Shown here one piece after another: positions 14,101 through 29,100 of a stretch of 64,000 bases of DNA. The translations under genes and the position numbers were made by a program. Position 1 is the stretch's first letter. Each line of letters starts with the position of its first letter. The notes beneath the pieces were generated by a model. It was not told the DNA's origin and ran no database searches. It saw nothing but the letters and a program-made list of their open reading frames with translations. Origin of the DNA: Onchocerca lupi (taxonomy: Eukaryota > Nematoda > Chromadorea > Rhabditida > Onchocercidae); NCBI GenBank assembly GCA_028564675.1, contig JAOVVO010000073.1, forward strand, positions 62,001-126,000, read 5' to 3'.

Positions 14101-17100
14101 ATCAAATGAATTACTCTTAGTGTAGCAATAAAAAAGCATGGTACCTGAGATCCTCACCAATATTTCCAGTACGATTTAATGCTGAAACTTCGTTACATGC
14201 ACAACAAATGTGCTGAAATGAATATTAGATTTTTTATCAAAAATTTGCATTTCTATTAATTTTTTCATTGAAGAAGAACAAATAGATGAAAATAATTTGA
14301 AAAGCTCCTTACTTCTTCAAATTTTTCCTTTTCATCCAACAGTAGACCTTGGATTTCATCCTGCAGATGTTTCATATCTTCTTTCAATTGTGTATTCCTT
14401 CAATAAATTGGAAGAAATTCAGGAAAATACAGTTTTTATATATTTGATTTAACAATATTTAAAATTATTGCTATTATTTTTTGAATATAATATTGTTGTT
14501 AAAAAAAAAAGGTCGAAATATTTATTTTCGGATAAAATGCGAGTATAGGACGTGTATCATTATCTAAATGTCAAAGGGCAGAAAATAGTTGGCATCAAAA
14601 ATTAATTTCACATTGGCACAAATAATTTGCAAATAAAGTCTATCAATGAAATCATGCCTATCTTAGTGATGGGAACAAAGATCTGGACCGAAAAGCAATT
14701 CAATTTAAAATTCTTACTTACAAGTTGCAAATTATTACCAATGTAAAGCGGAACTTTCTGAAATAAAAGAAAACAAACTTTTGATTCAATGCTTCATTTT
14801 CCAAACGTAAAACTTCATGAGCTCTTTTTTTGGCTTCTTCGATACGTATTAATTCTTCTTCCAAAACGGTTATTCTAAAAAGAAAATCGGCAAACTTTTT
14901 ACCAATTATATTCCATAAAATATTTTCTGGAATATTTCAAAAAATGTTTCATTGAAACAAAAAAAAAAAGAAAAAATGAAGAAGTTAAGGGAAAATTAAT
15001 AAATTACGAGAAAATTTATATGAATCATCATTGATTAATGTTCAGAGAATTGTTAAAAAATTATTTTCAAAGGATCAGAGAAACATTCACCGATTATTAG
15101 CATTACTGAGCCATTCACGATGCTCTCCAAGTTGCCATTCCGCATTGTTTTTCTGCTTCATCAAATTTTTATTTTTCGCCTTGCATTGATGCAATTCGTT
15201 ATTCAAATTTTCGATTACTTTCCTCAGATCCCTTTGATAATTTGAAGTAAGTTTAGAATGATTTCAAGAAAACTTCAAAAGGCACAGATATCAAACATAT
15301 ATATAATTTAAAGCATTGAAAATACGAAAAACTTTGCTTCTAGGCCAATTAATAAGCTCCTCAAAATTGAGCAGAAATTGATCTCAATTCTTGATATAGA
15401 ATATTTATTTCAACCATAACAATTGTACCAATGAATTCGCATGATTTTGCCATCGATCATGAAAACGAACTAAAGCTTACTCATAATTTGCAAATTCTGA
15501 AGCTCCCGTTTGTAGTTTTACCAAATGTTCTTGAATAGCAGTAAGAAGAGCGCTTAATTGCACATATTTGTTACATAACTAAAATACCACGAAGTACTTA
15601 ATAATTGTAATTGCAATTCAATCTCCATCTGATTTATTTGTAAGCTTAAGTTTTAATTGCAATTTTTTGTTCAAATTTGCTCAAACTTGCATTCATACAT
15701 TTTGTGCTACAAGAATAAAAGTGAGAAATTTTAAGTGATCAAAAAAGAAAGAAAAGCAAGCCTGCTTGAATTCTTCCTCCAAATTTTCCGGTCCTTCAGT
15801 TTGTTCTAAAATGAGCATCGTCATTTTTGCATCTTTCGAAAGATTCCTCATCAAAACTTCTGTTTTAACCAAGATTTCTTTCAATTTCTTATTTCTGGAA
15901 AGGAAACAAGACTAAGACACCGCCACAAAAATGTATTGTTTAATGAATGAGGACGATGATTTTTGAAATCATAAATGAAAACGAAATAATGAAATATTCG
16001 GTTAGGAAAGAATTTATGTTATGTTTACGATGCAGGAATACTCGGATATTATGCAGAAAATTCAATACAGTGTTCTGTTAAATTTTAAATTCAACACAAC
16101 ATTGACATTTTGCAGAAAATTCCAACAATTTACAATACTGTGCATTTTATTTGAATGACATGATCAAATGGATGGAATCAAAGTGTACGTAATATTGAAG
16201 TAAAAGGAAAAATAAATTCTGATGATTTAGTAGTATGTGATTGTAATATACAAGATGGAGAACGAAGAAATTGAAAAAGAATTTCACATCAGAAATTGTT
16301 TTAATTGAATGATAAATATTTTTATTAAATGGCAACTCTTCTAATCAGTCTTCCTTTTTTTTTTCAAAAATTGGAATCATTTCAAATCTAGTTTTTAGCG
16401 CTTATCATAATCTTTATTCCGCATTTCTATCCTAGCAAATATGTGCCTCTTCTTATATTCCAACAAACGAATTTCACGTCTTTTTTTACGTAGTTATAGC
16501 TGCTTTATTACTTTTCCCAAATAAAGCCGACTTATTTATAGGATAATCATAAATCTAATAATTGTAGAATAACTTTCAAAAATAACAAATGGCGTTGATA
16601 AATTACTTCATATTATTTGTAAGTTTGCTATATTTATTTCGCAAAATGACCATAAAAAAACATTTCGCAAAATATCCATGAAAAAAGAAAAACAAACTTT
16701 TCACTCAATTCGAATGCTTCATTCTTCAAACTTTGAAGTATATCTGCATGTTTCGTTTTTTCATGCATCAATTCTTCTTCGAGCACAGCGATTCTACAAT
16801 GAGATACGACTAAATATTTTTGAAATTTCTTTCTTACATATCTTGCCTTCTTCCATTAACTATAAAAATATGTTTGGCCGTTTCCGAGAATCAATGTCTA
16901 TATCTGCGAATAAATTTCCGTGAAAGAATCCGTGAAATGTCATTTACCAAAATAGCACATTATTTTCTTATACAACTTAAAGAGATAAATGGATTAGAAA
17001 AAAAGCGAAAACAGGAAGTCATGAATTTTTTACAATTCAAATCTTTGCCTAAATATGGAAATAAATGTTAAAGAGGGAATTTTTTTAATCGGATTGTAAA

Positions 17101-20100
17101 AAAAATTTCAATTAAGGAAAATTAAGTAGCAAAATATGCAACATTTATTAATAATGTCGCAATTTATAATAATTTGATAAAGGAAGCATGTTGAAATTTG
17201 AATTAAATCAGTCTAAAACAACAATAAAATTTCTTTTTTCTTCCTCATTTGGTCAGTCGTAGTTGTCTTAGTAATCCGATAGCTCAATTTTTTTTTTTTT
17301 TCTTTTTTTTGCGATCTTATCTAATTTGAACCGAATTAAGACTGAATTGATTGTATTTTTTACTATTTTGCTAATTCAATTTTTGCAGTGATTTTTTCTT
17401 GCTTCATTGTTATATGAAAAAAAAAAAAGAAAAAAAAAAAAAACAAATTAGTGGAAATTATTACCGATGATTAGCATTCTTTAGACGTTGCCGTTCTTCA
17501 CCAAGGAACCATTCAGCATCAGATCGTTCTTTGTGAACACGAGCGAGATCATCGTCCTTCTGATCCAGATCATCTCGCAATTTAGCTATTGTTGCTTCAT
17601 GTTCACTAATTGTTAAATGAATTAAAACTTTGACTGGCATGAAAATTCAATTCTCTTCTCTGTTTCCTATTCCATTAAATTTATTAGAAACACTATCAAG
17701 CTAATGGAGCACGAAAAGTTAGAATTCGATCAAAACATATCCATGTATTGTTCATAGTTTCGATTAAATGATTCAGATCAGATTGAGCTGAATTACTTTA
17801 TGCCCTGCTGAGAGATTATTTTGGCAACTCTTGAATTCTATTCTTTTGAAGAGTTGATTGAAATTATGAAAAGATGGAAATATTAGATTTGCAAGCATGC
17901 TTAGAGAGGACTACGATAACGTCAATTTGGATTATACTGAATTCTCAGCAGAAAATTTATTGCAATTTTGAAAAAAATTCAAACCAATTAAATGCAATAT
18001 TTTGAACTATTTTAAAATGGTTTTAATCAACTACAGATGAAAAAATTATAAAGCTCAACCTCAGTTAAATTCACCAATTAAAAAATTTAAAATCATATGA
18101 TTGATAAATAAAACCAACGTTTTTAACATGCTTTCTTCATAAGATTTTGCTGGTATCGCCGTTTCGAGTAGCTTCTCTTCTAATTGAAATATTTTTTCGA
18201 ATAGCTGTAAGATTTCACGAAATTTAAACAAGCCACTTTCATTGCGACATTATATCTACTATATAGCTGATTTTTTAATTCATGATAATACCCATAAGCT
18301 TGTATCAATTATACGGAAGAAATATAAGATACCTTGTTTTCATCACTTTCTACTGGTTCCGATCTAACCAGTGTTAAGTCGATTTTATTCTGCCCTTCTT
18401 TCATAATTTCTGGATACTTTTCCGACAACAAATTCAAAAATTGTTCTTTCTCAATCAATTTCCCTGCCAACTGATCAGCTCTACAATTTAAATTATCATA
18501 ATTTGAGAAGTAATAAAGAAATTTATTGACTAATTTTAACTTCTAATATATAATTCATCCTAAATCTTTCATTTCAAGGCTACAAAATGGAAATCATATC
18601 TCAAAGAAAAAAAGTCTTTTATAGTCATTTAAGATTATCTTCAATATTTATTACTAGCTGGACTGGCCAATTTTCGTGTCCGGCTCCAGCTAATCTATAT
18701 AAGTGAAAACATCAACGCTCGTTTCTTCAAAATCTTAAACCTCTGAAAATTCTTAAACACGATATCGAAAAATCCTTACCTATTGCTTTGAAATTTTGAC
18801 ACAATGTTGCATTCGAATACGCGCATGGTTTTTATATACGCGTTGTTGTAATCAGTCTGGTTAAGTGTAGAAAAAGAAAAGAGAAAGCGCATGTTTCTAA
18901 TTTTGGAGAAGGAACCGCTATTTTGTGATTTCTTTTGTAGTTTGGTTGGAATGGAGACTGATTCTTGCTATTGTGATTCGGTTAGGTCAGCAGTAGGTGT
19001 AAGAAGGTTTTTTGTGTCTTGTATGACAGAGATGAATGCTATTAAGAAATGTTTTATTGATTGATGATGAGTGTTTCTTCGTAAAAAACAATTATCAGAG
19101 AATATCCAGGCAAATTAATCACTTTAGTTATTCTTTCCTTTGTCAATAACAGAGAATACTATTCAAATGAATTATCCGATTATTGCTACTGTTGTGTCGC
19201 TTTGAACTGTCGAACTGGAAACCCTTAGAACTCCGAACTGTTGCTGTTGCTGCATCGATCTTTGTCGTTTATCTGTGAATTGGAACGTTTTGGTGGTAAA
19301 CCTGTTTGTCGTCCCTTTAAAACCATGTCGGGTCACTTGAACTTTAGTATTTCTTGTTTACAATTATTATCGTGGCTTTATTTAACATCTTTCAGTTTTC
19401 GCCGACATCTAATATGTATAATTTCACAATATTTGTGAGTATATAATATTTCTTATTGTTCCATTGTCTGTGTAGGTATAGAGATTGTCTGGTTTGCCAA
19501 CATTAGAACACGCAACACATAACTGTTCATGTGAAAAGCAATCGATCTCTAGATCTAAACCGCACAATTCTAACGATTGACTCTAAGCTTTATTAATGAT
19601 GAATGCAAACGCTAATTGAATTGGGAATTGCAATCTCTTAAACTGAAATGGCATATCCATTTGAATCATAAGAATGCGAGGAATAAGAACATTTTCACTT
19701 TTGAAAGTTTCTGTCAAGACTGTTGCCTCTGCTACATTGCTCATTAATTTTTTACTGCAAGCCGCGTGCTGTTGCAAAGTTTTGGCTAGTTGATATTCAC
19801 AACATGATAAATGGCAAGCCGATTTTCAAATGCAGTACGTGCGGTGGCATTCTGGTAGATCGAGTGAATTCAAAAATTCTGTTGTCTTCATCTAGTTCCA
19901 CAATAGTGACGAGGACTTGTATGTTATTACCACACTTTGAATGTTAGACTGAATAATATTGTGAAGTTCATCGAAGGACTTTGTCTTGGCCACAAGAATA
20001 GCTCGTTTACTCAGCCAGTCGTGATTCTTACAATTGGTTTAAATATCGGGAAATATTTTTTCAACCAATTCTTTTGATGTTACTAAACTGCAGAAGTTAT

Positions 20101-23100
20101 GAGGCAATCAAATTCACATCGCCATCGAAATTTTAGTCACTGAATATTGCCACGCTTTCATTAATCAGTCAATATTTTTCAGATCAACCGGCACCTTTTC
20201 GTTCCGTATTCCCAGCAATTGATGAGAGAATATTCCAGCTGATCGATCGTTTTGCAGGTAAACATGCATATTCACAATTAATTTTAACGTCTTCACGTGT
20301 CGCTACGAAGAGAGTGTTTCGGACAAGCACTTATTTCGTCCGCTGGCGTCGATCGAGAGATTTTAGGTAATGTTTGCCTGAAATCTCCTCCAGGCAATAT
20401 TAATGCGTTCCCAAATGGTCTGATATTTCCGCGTAAATCTTGCAATGATCAATCAAGTGCCTCGATCAATTTTTTGTGCTCCATTGTACATTCATCCCAA
20501 ACAATAAGTTTGCATTTTTGCAATATTTCCCCATGCCGGATGTTCCGGAAATATTGCATGTGTTAATTTCAGTGCTTTGCATGCTCAATGACAATTTCAA
20601 AGCGAAATGAGCATTCTTCCACCTACTAGCAATGTTGCAGCTATTCTGGACGATGCAAGAACTAAGGCTATGCAATTTTGGGATCAAATTGTTGCCAGAA
20701 TCAATCTAATTAGGAAAGTTTTACCGGTTCCTCTGGCGCATCTAAAAAGGAAACTTCTCAATCTTCCTTACTGAAAGTTTGCATTATTTGATCGCAAATG
20801 CCTTTTTTGCTCAAACGTTAGCTCAGTAATATGTGATTGCAAATATGACAAAAGATCAGTTGTGTTGTAATTTCGTTACATCAAGCGAAGCAGCAGCAGA
20901 TCGATTCAGTGATGGCATTCCCAATTGACTGAGAATTTAATTTGCGATTTGTGAGCAAAAATTATAGATAAATGGATAAAAATGAAAAAACAAAGGATAA
21001 TATTAATAAAATTTAAAAAAGAAAGAATTAGTATCAATTATATTAAATTACAAGTCACCATATTTTTGATGGATTTGAATATTTAATCTGTGGAAAAATG
21101 ATGAAGAAATGAATTAGTATTTTGACATTAAATTTATATCAAATTAAGTTATCAAAATTAAGTCGCAGAAGATTAACTGAACAAAGAGCTTGATTCTAAG
21201 AAATATTTAGAATTAATGCAATAAAATTTCATTAGATTAAATTGATGCCTTTTTTCAAACAAATTAAGCTAATTTTTATTTTTAGAGAATTTCAAATCCA
21301 AATTTTAACAGGTATGCAAAAATTTTTATATTTGTATGCCATATCAGAAAGCATTTTAATTTTTTTCCTTCTTCCCTTGGATAAATCCACATAAAGTAAT
21401 AAGCATAGCAATAGAGAGGGAGAGAGAGAGAGGTGGAAGATATACTGGGAGGGAGAGAAAGAAAGGGAGTGGAGCTAATAAACTCCGCCCCTTTGTCATG
21501 GACGTGAAACATGGGAAAAAGTAAGTAAGTATGCTTATATAAAAACATTTGTCCGTTCGAATGTAAGGTTGTATCAAAATTTGAAAGCAATAGGTGGAGA
21601 ACTTGCAAAGTTATGGGGATACTAACAGAAAACATTCTCATTTTTGTTTTAATAGATTTATTTCTATAGATTATCATTATCACTGTTATTATCGTCATCA
21701 TTATTATTATTAATTATTATTTACTACTATTAATTGTTCATTATTAGAGGAATGGGAGGAAGAAGGATAATGAGAGAAAAAAAGGAAGGCGAAGTCAATA
21801 AATTCCGCCCCTCACTTACTTTTAGTTGTCATACGCGTCTCACGTGAAAAAAAGTAAGTATGTTTATATAAAAGCACGCTTCTATTCGAATGCAAGGTTG
21901 TATCAAAATTTGAAAAGAATCGGTGGAGAACTTGCGGAGATCATTGAGAAGTAACAGTAGCATTTACATTTTTATTCATAGAGATTTATTTCTATCGTTT
22001 GATTTGTTATCACAAATCGAATCAGTCTTGTTTGTTTAATATCATATAGCTCAGTAATGTAATTTTAAATAATATTCTCTCATAATAATAATTTATATCT
22101 TTTATCATTTATCCGCTGAAATTTACCTATTTTTCGCATCTTCAAGCCATTGTCGATGCTCTCCGAGTTTCCATTCTGCTTCATTTCGTTGTTTCATAAT
22201 TTCGTCAATGTCATTATTCTTATTACTAATTTCATTGTGTAAATTTTCAATTGTAGCAATCAAATTGCTATAAAATATAATTATAATAGAGATAGATAAT
22301 TAATATAAGCCTACTATACCCAATTTTAAACTTCTAAAAACAATAAACTGATTTTTTGTCCCAAATCATTTTGAGTCTTTTAACCGCCCCACAAGAAAGA
22401 CATTTTTATTTTCCATCTATTTGAATTTCGTTTTTACTTTCTTTATTGGTCGAGTAATTAACAAGTGGATTAACTAATTGCAAATGTTGATTGATCAATG
22501 AAAAAGAAGCGATAGAAATATTATTGAGAGATAATAAGGTTTTACAGCAATGAATATGTTGCTAGCTAAACTGACAATGTCAAAAATTAATTCAGATAAA
22601 ATAATTCTTAATCCAAATTTTCAGATTAAATCTTACATAATTTCTTGAATATTTCCAGATGAAAAATCATTAAATCAAATCCAAAAAAAAAAAAAGAAAA
22701 AAAAAGCTGAGCAATAAAATTGAAACAAATGCTGGGTATTAATTAAAACCTACTTAATATCGCCATGTTGTGATACTTTATTTAAATCGAATTTAAGACG
22801 ATCATTTTCGCATCGTAATTCATCGATTTCTTTATTCTTTACCATAACAATATCATCCAACCAATTTGCTCTTCAATAAATCATTGGAATCAGTAAATTG
22901 ATGCATGTAATATCAATCAAAAATCACAGATCAAACTATCAATGAAAAACTGAATCAATCAAACGAGACTTTTCAATTACATAATCGAAATAACCAATGG
23001 GGAATCAAAACTCCACCGTGCTTCTGTTATAGAATCTTAAGAAAAGATTCAGAAGCACAATTACCTTTTATTGCAATCCTGAAGCCACTGTCGATGCTCA

Positions 23101-26100
23101 CCGAGGCTCCATTCGGCATCGTTCCTCTGTTGCACAAGATTGTCGATATATTCATTTTTTTCTTTCAGAAGTTCTTTCAAATGTTCATTTTCAGTCTTCA
23201 GAGAGCTGAAAAATACCGATGAAAGAAATAGACGAATTTATAATTCATAATAAATGTTTGCATACTCTCAAGATAACATTCTCCAAATATTCCTGCAATT
23301 AGTATGTAAAGAATTTTTATATATTTTTTTTATATTTTTATTACTAATCCTTACAGATCAATTAATTGGACTAATGAGTCACTTATTAATCTATTAATTT
23401 ATCCACCTATTTGTATAAGACAAAGATATGTTAATTTCAAATACAATTCTTCTACATTCAAAATTTCGAATCAATGCTTAATTTTGTATTGAATAATAAA
23501 GCAGAACATTAGTGATAACTAACATTGAATCATCCAATTTCGAATATTCAGCTAATGCTTGTTCAGCATTCTGAAGTTTAACCATTAGCTGTTCGACTGA
23601 TACCTATTCAATTGACAAAGAATTAGAGGAGAAATTATTTGAAGGATTCCGAAAACTTGGTTACAAAAGTTATATTAGTGCATTAATGTCCAAAAAAAAA
23701 AAAAAAAAAAAAAAAAAAACGAAAAAAATTTGATAGGTTTTCAAAAATAGGAGATAGAGCGGCTCTGTCAACAATATCTAATTTTAATCCATATTTGGAT
23801 AAAAAATTCTTCTTCTCTTCTTTCCTTCACAGAATCAAATTGAAAAGATTTTTTGCAAGAATGAAATTTGATCAATTAAAATTAAATTTAATGGTAGAAC
23901 GTACTTCTGCTTTTTCTGGTTGCACTTGCATTTGTACAGCTTCAAGAGCTGCTTTGAGATCCAAAACTACCTTTTTCGATAACTCATCTATTTCATTGCG
24001 TAACTCTTTGATTATCTCATCCTTTGCTATTATGGATTTTTCAAGCTGAGCGATTCTAAAGAATGGAAAGAAAATATCAAATGCAAGAGAAATAAAGTTT
24101 CAAAATCGGAAAGTAAACTTCAATTAATCAAAATCGAAATATAAGCTTTAATTAATCAATGACAGATTCGAAAATCGTTGAAAGAACAAAAACTAGAAAA
24201 CCTTTCATTAGCATCTTGAAGCCTCTGGCATTGTTCTCCAAAGTTCCATTCCAAATCATTGATGCAAACATTTTTATTATCCAGATCATTCCGAAGCTCG
24301 TCTATCGTTGATTTCAAAGCACTACATAACTTCTTGTTAACTATTAGATCTTTTTATTAATTGTTATCAATTTTTAATTTCTATCAAACTGTTAGTAATG
24401 TTTAGATCTATCAATCAAAAAGTTATGAATTATAACAGAATAAGTAAACAACTTAGTGGGATAAATCTAACTTGGCTTTAAGTCAAAAAATCTTTTTTAG
24501 AGTTAAATAAATGAAGCAAAAGATAATTTCTCTCTATATTGCTTACCAAATGAAATATTGTATCTGAAATGCTTCAGCTTTTAAACTTAAACAGAAATTA
24601 AAGTTGATTATCGGGAATTTTAGAAATAGATCAGTGTTAATAGATCACAATTTATATTAACTACCTAAAATTTACCTTATTTCATCTGGTTTGGGTGCTT
24701 TCGCCAATGCTTCTTCAGTTTCATGTAATTTCGATTTAAGATTTTCCAATGATTCCTAAAGTAATTTCAAAATTTTAGCTGCAGCAAAATTGTTAAAAGA
24801 AAAGTTCTAAAACAGATTTAAGCGAAAATTAAGCAAACAAAGCTTTTCATTAATATATGTTAAAAATTAAAAATTAGACAATAAAAAAAAGTTAAATAAA
24901 TTTGTTAACCTTATCAGCAGTTGTTAGATGTGAGAAATCTTCAATAGCTTTGCGCAGTTCAGCAATTTCTCGATCTTTATCTTCTATGAAATGAGTAAGT
25001 TCTTCGATTCTTAAGAAATCTAATATCATTTCCAATTGTTTAAATAAGAAAAAAAATTTATACTAAATATCATTCTTTGACATTTAATTTCTTTGTTTAC
25101 AATATGTCACATATTAAAATAGAGTGACGATAATCGATTAATCAAATTTCCATTGTCATTTTGTTCAAGTTTTATGAATTTTTGGGTTTATTTTAAAAAA
25201 TTTGTAATCATTTTTACGGAAACTTTGAACAATAATTTTTTTACTGAAATTAAGACTAAAACCTATTATTGGCATTCCGAAGCCATTGTCGATGTTCTCC
25301 TAAACTCCATTCAGCGTCGTTCTTCGTCTTCTCAAGATTTCCGATGCATACATTTTTGCCCGTAAGTTCGTTATTTAAAGCATCGATTGTTGCAAGATCA
25401 TTACTGAAATGTTAATAAGGTCAAGATCATTTTATATATGACTCTTAGGATCCCTAAATTCCTTTAAAATCTTTAAATCCAATCGAAAATTTTTCAAAAA
25501 AATATTCGATAAAATGTTAACACCATCAAGTGTAAGTGGCTTTAAGAATTCCTAAATCCATTCAAAATTTTGAAATTCATTCAGAATTTTTCAAAAAAAT
25601 TTGACAGTTTTCTTTGCTCAAAGAATTTTTTGAATAAAATTCCATCTGTCAGAATTATAAAGTGTCATGTTTATGACTATAATCTACCTAATCTCAGCAC
25701 TTTGATTTCCGATTTCTCTCTCCAATTGCTTGATACAATCACCGTTTCTGCGCAATTCCTCTTCCAGATCTCGTATCCTGAATTATATTTCTGCTTAATT
25801 TCACATAAAAAATTCATGAAAAAAAGAACTTTCATCGAATAGATGAAACTGTCGAAAAAACTGAAATAGTTTTATAAAGTATAGATATTTGACGAAATAA
25901 TCAAAGAATTTTTGTATTATAGACATATTCTGGCTTGTGATCTAGTTTTTGATCTTTGTACTACGTACATTTGTAAATTATGTTGTGTCATAGTGACATG
26001 AAGTAAACAAACCTTCTAAATTAACGTGTTGCAAATTGTGCAAGGATTGGTCTGAATAAACAAACTTTCATAGTATAGAAAGTTAGAATCATTCGTTTGG

Positions 26101-29100
26101 AACAAAACTATCAGACCGAACAGAAATTCTATCAAGAGAAGAAACAGGACCAATCAAGAAACAATCAGTACAATTAGTTCGTCTTCGAACAAAAATCTAT
26201 TAAATCGAACAGAACTTCCAAAGAAATTTTGAAAAAAGATTCGAGGAGTAATAGAAGATTTCTCTCTCTTTGTCTTTCTCTCTGTCTCTCTCTTTCTCTC
26301 TCTCAAAGAAGATTAGAAGTACTTTTTCGACTGTACTATGAAAAAGAACAATCTAACAATTAATCTTACTAGTAATATTTTTAGATAATTCTCTGTCTTA
26401 TAATGCATAAGAACAATAAATTCCCTATCTTTACCATAATTATTCGTTGAGAAATTTGAAAAATTTCCATGACAAAAACTGCTTAACTACGTAAAGAGTT
26501 TGAAGAATTCAATTTAAAGTGAAAATAAATCAAAAGCGAGCGGTAATAATGAAATAGAGAAAAAAATATAAATAGATGAATTTGATAAGAAAGATTTTTG
26601 TAAAACTAGTGCAATAATGAAATGAAGACGAATGTTGAAGAATCATTTCTACCTAAATTGCCTTAAAATCATTTTGTTCATTATAAATATCTCTTTTGCT
26701 CATCTAAAACAAGCAAATTTTTGCACCTTATCATAGCTACTAATTGTTGATATTATCAAGCAGTAATATAAGTTTGCCTGTAATTTCATAAAATCCGATT
26801 TCTCTTCTATGAGTTATTGTTAAATTTTGAATTAGCTAGCAATAGAGATTGTTAGTATTAAAACAGAATGAGATAGTTTCTCAGATGATCTGAGAGAATC
26901 AAATATTATCAGTAAGAAGTAAATATCAATGATATTCAGATTAGCGACAACGTTATAACATCTATCCGACACATCAGATACAATTAAATTGTCATCAGAT
27001 AAAAGATTAGATTAATTAATCGGAAAAAAAGCTAAATGCAAATGAATTAAATGAATCTAGGCTTACTGCAATGTAAAATATTTAAAAAAAAAATATTACC
27101 TATTGCTGGAATCGTGAATCCATTGACGATGTTCGCCCAGACTCCATTCAGCATCATTATATTGCTTCTCCAAATTCTTGATGCACTCGTTCTTGCCAAT
27201 TAATTCATTTTGTAGATGATCAACCAATGAGCTTAGCTCACTTAAAGCAAAAAACATTTTATCTATACTATTAATTGGCAATTATATTGGAAATAATATA
27301 ATTAAAGTTTATTCTCATACATATCTTTAACATCATTAAGAAAAAAAATTATTGAAAATGAGAATGATAAAATAATTTACTTCATTTTTTCTTGTTTCGG
27401 AGCTTCATCAAGTGCTTTCTCAGCAACCTGAAGTTTCTCTTGCAAAGCTACCAATTCTTCCTGAAAAATTATAAGCAATTCAAATATTAATCAGAATTTA
27501 AATGGAATCATTAATTAGGGAAGACAAAATCTGATAAGTCTGAATCAGCTTGCAGCCAATTATTTGAAAAAAAATTAAGGTTTTAACATGTAGAGCATTA
27601 AAGCGGAAATCTAGAACGTTATAATGGTTACATTCCAATTTTTGTTTATAATTTTCGAAAATCAGAAAATGAAAATCAAAATATTAAAATTAAAAAATCG
27701 CACTGAAGCACAGTGTTCTTCGTTGTACTTTTGCATCTCTTCGATAAAACGATTCTTTTCATTCAGAGCGGATTCCAATTCGCTGATTCTAAAAATTTAC
27801 TTAATCTGTCAGAATTTATTTGAAAAATTTATTACTTATCATTTTTTGTTCAAGCAACTACAAAAATTCGAATGACCATTCTGATTGCACTGATTTTTTT
27901 CCAGAAATGATTGAACAATCATTCATTTTACTAATATAAAGTTTCATTTTACTATTATAAAGTCTTTGATTAATTTTTAATTTTGAGTATATACTTGGTC
28001 GCAAAAATCATTCAGTTATAATTAATCAAAAATCAATAGAAAAATGAGTCGCAAAAAATGGTTTGGAGAATTTATTCTGTCGTTTTCTGTATTCATAGGT
28101 CTTAGACAAGAAATCCGATCGCCAAAACTCTGAAGCTCTGCATTTGAAGCATTAAATACTGAACAAATTTGCTAAATATTAGATCGGCAAATTATTTTAA
28201 TTTTTCTAGCATTTATATTTTAGTATTTAATGTTCAATTTCCGTTAGTATTAAATTGCCGAAATGATTGATCATAGTTCGGAAATTTACATCAATCTAAA
28301 AATTTGATAATTCAGTTATTCACTAATCAAAAGAATTACTTCAAAATTTGTATTATGACGCAGTCTGATAATCAACCCTTTATCGGCAAGTGATAAATGA
28401 TAATCAACCTGTTATTGGCATCCTTTAACCATTGCCGATGCTCACCAACACTCCATTCGGCATCATTTTTTTGCTTTGTAATGTAATTGAGTTCTTCATT
28501 TTTGTCATTAATCTCTTTTTGCAAGCCTTCGGCTTCTACAGAAGCTCTAAATTTGATGACGACAATTACAATGCTAACTATTATAGTTTAATGAGCAGCA
28601 AAAAACTTTATGCTCAACTTATTTAACTGTTTTTGCTTGTCTTATTAAGAAAAAATGTTTGAAATTAATTAAAATTTCCGAAAAATTAAAGAATATTTCA
28701 TGCAATAAAATCGTCTAAAATTATATATTTCTATTATCTTTACGTAATATGGACCAGATATTAATGAGAACATTTTAGAATTAAGTAAATCAATTTCTCT
28801 GAATTTTGTTAAATTTTGAAGCAAATAATTTTAAAAATATAACAATTTCAGGAAATACCTGATACGGTTGTTCAATTCTTCAATTTCTTCTCGCAATTTA
28901 TTATTTTCTCCGCTAATTTTCTCAAGCTTGTTTTCAAGTTCTTCAATCCTGCAAATCATCTGGTTATACTTGGACAGTAGCAAATAAATGCTCTCAAACT
29001 TTATCTTTCGTTTTTTAACACTATCCTTTTCAATTTTTATGAAGACGAAAAATTGATAGATTTCAAATAAAGAAAGTTTGGTGAATTATTTACCACTTTA

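Larger units (their letters stand above)
18481..22126. mobile_element. Intron loaded with Helitron debris
   Basis: This 3.6 kb intron of the giant gene contains a decayed Helitron in the same orientation as the host gene (helicase fragment 19440-20950, 3' end 18654-18850). Two tandem copies of a Helitron-end-like repeat lie at about 21400-21690 and 21735-22000. The remainder is AT-rich without a call. Confidence 0.7.

Noticed and set aside
21282..21701. 139-codon minus-strand open frame
   Set aside because: It runs across a purine/pyrimidine low-complexity tract and a Helitron-end-like repeat. The peptide is Ser/Leu/Phe-rich with no domain pattern.
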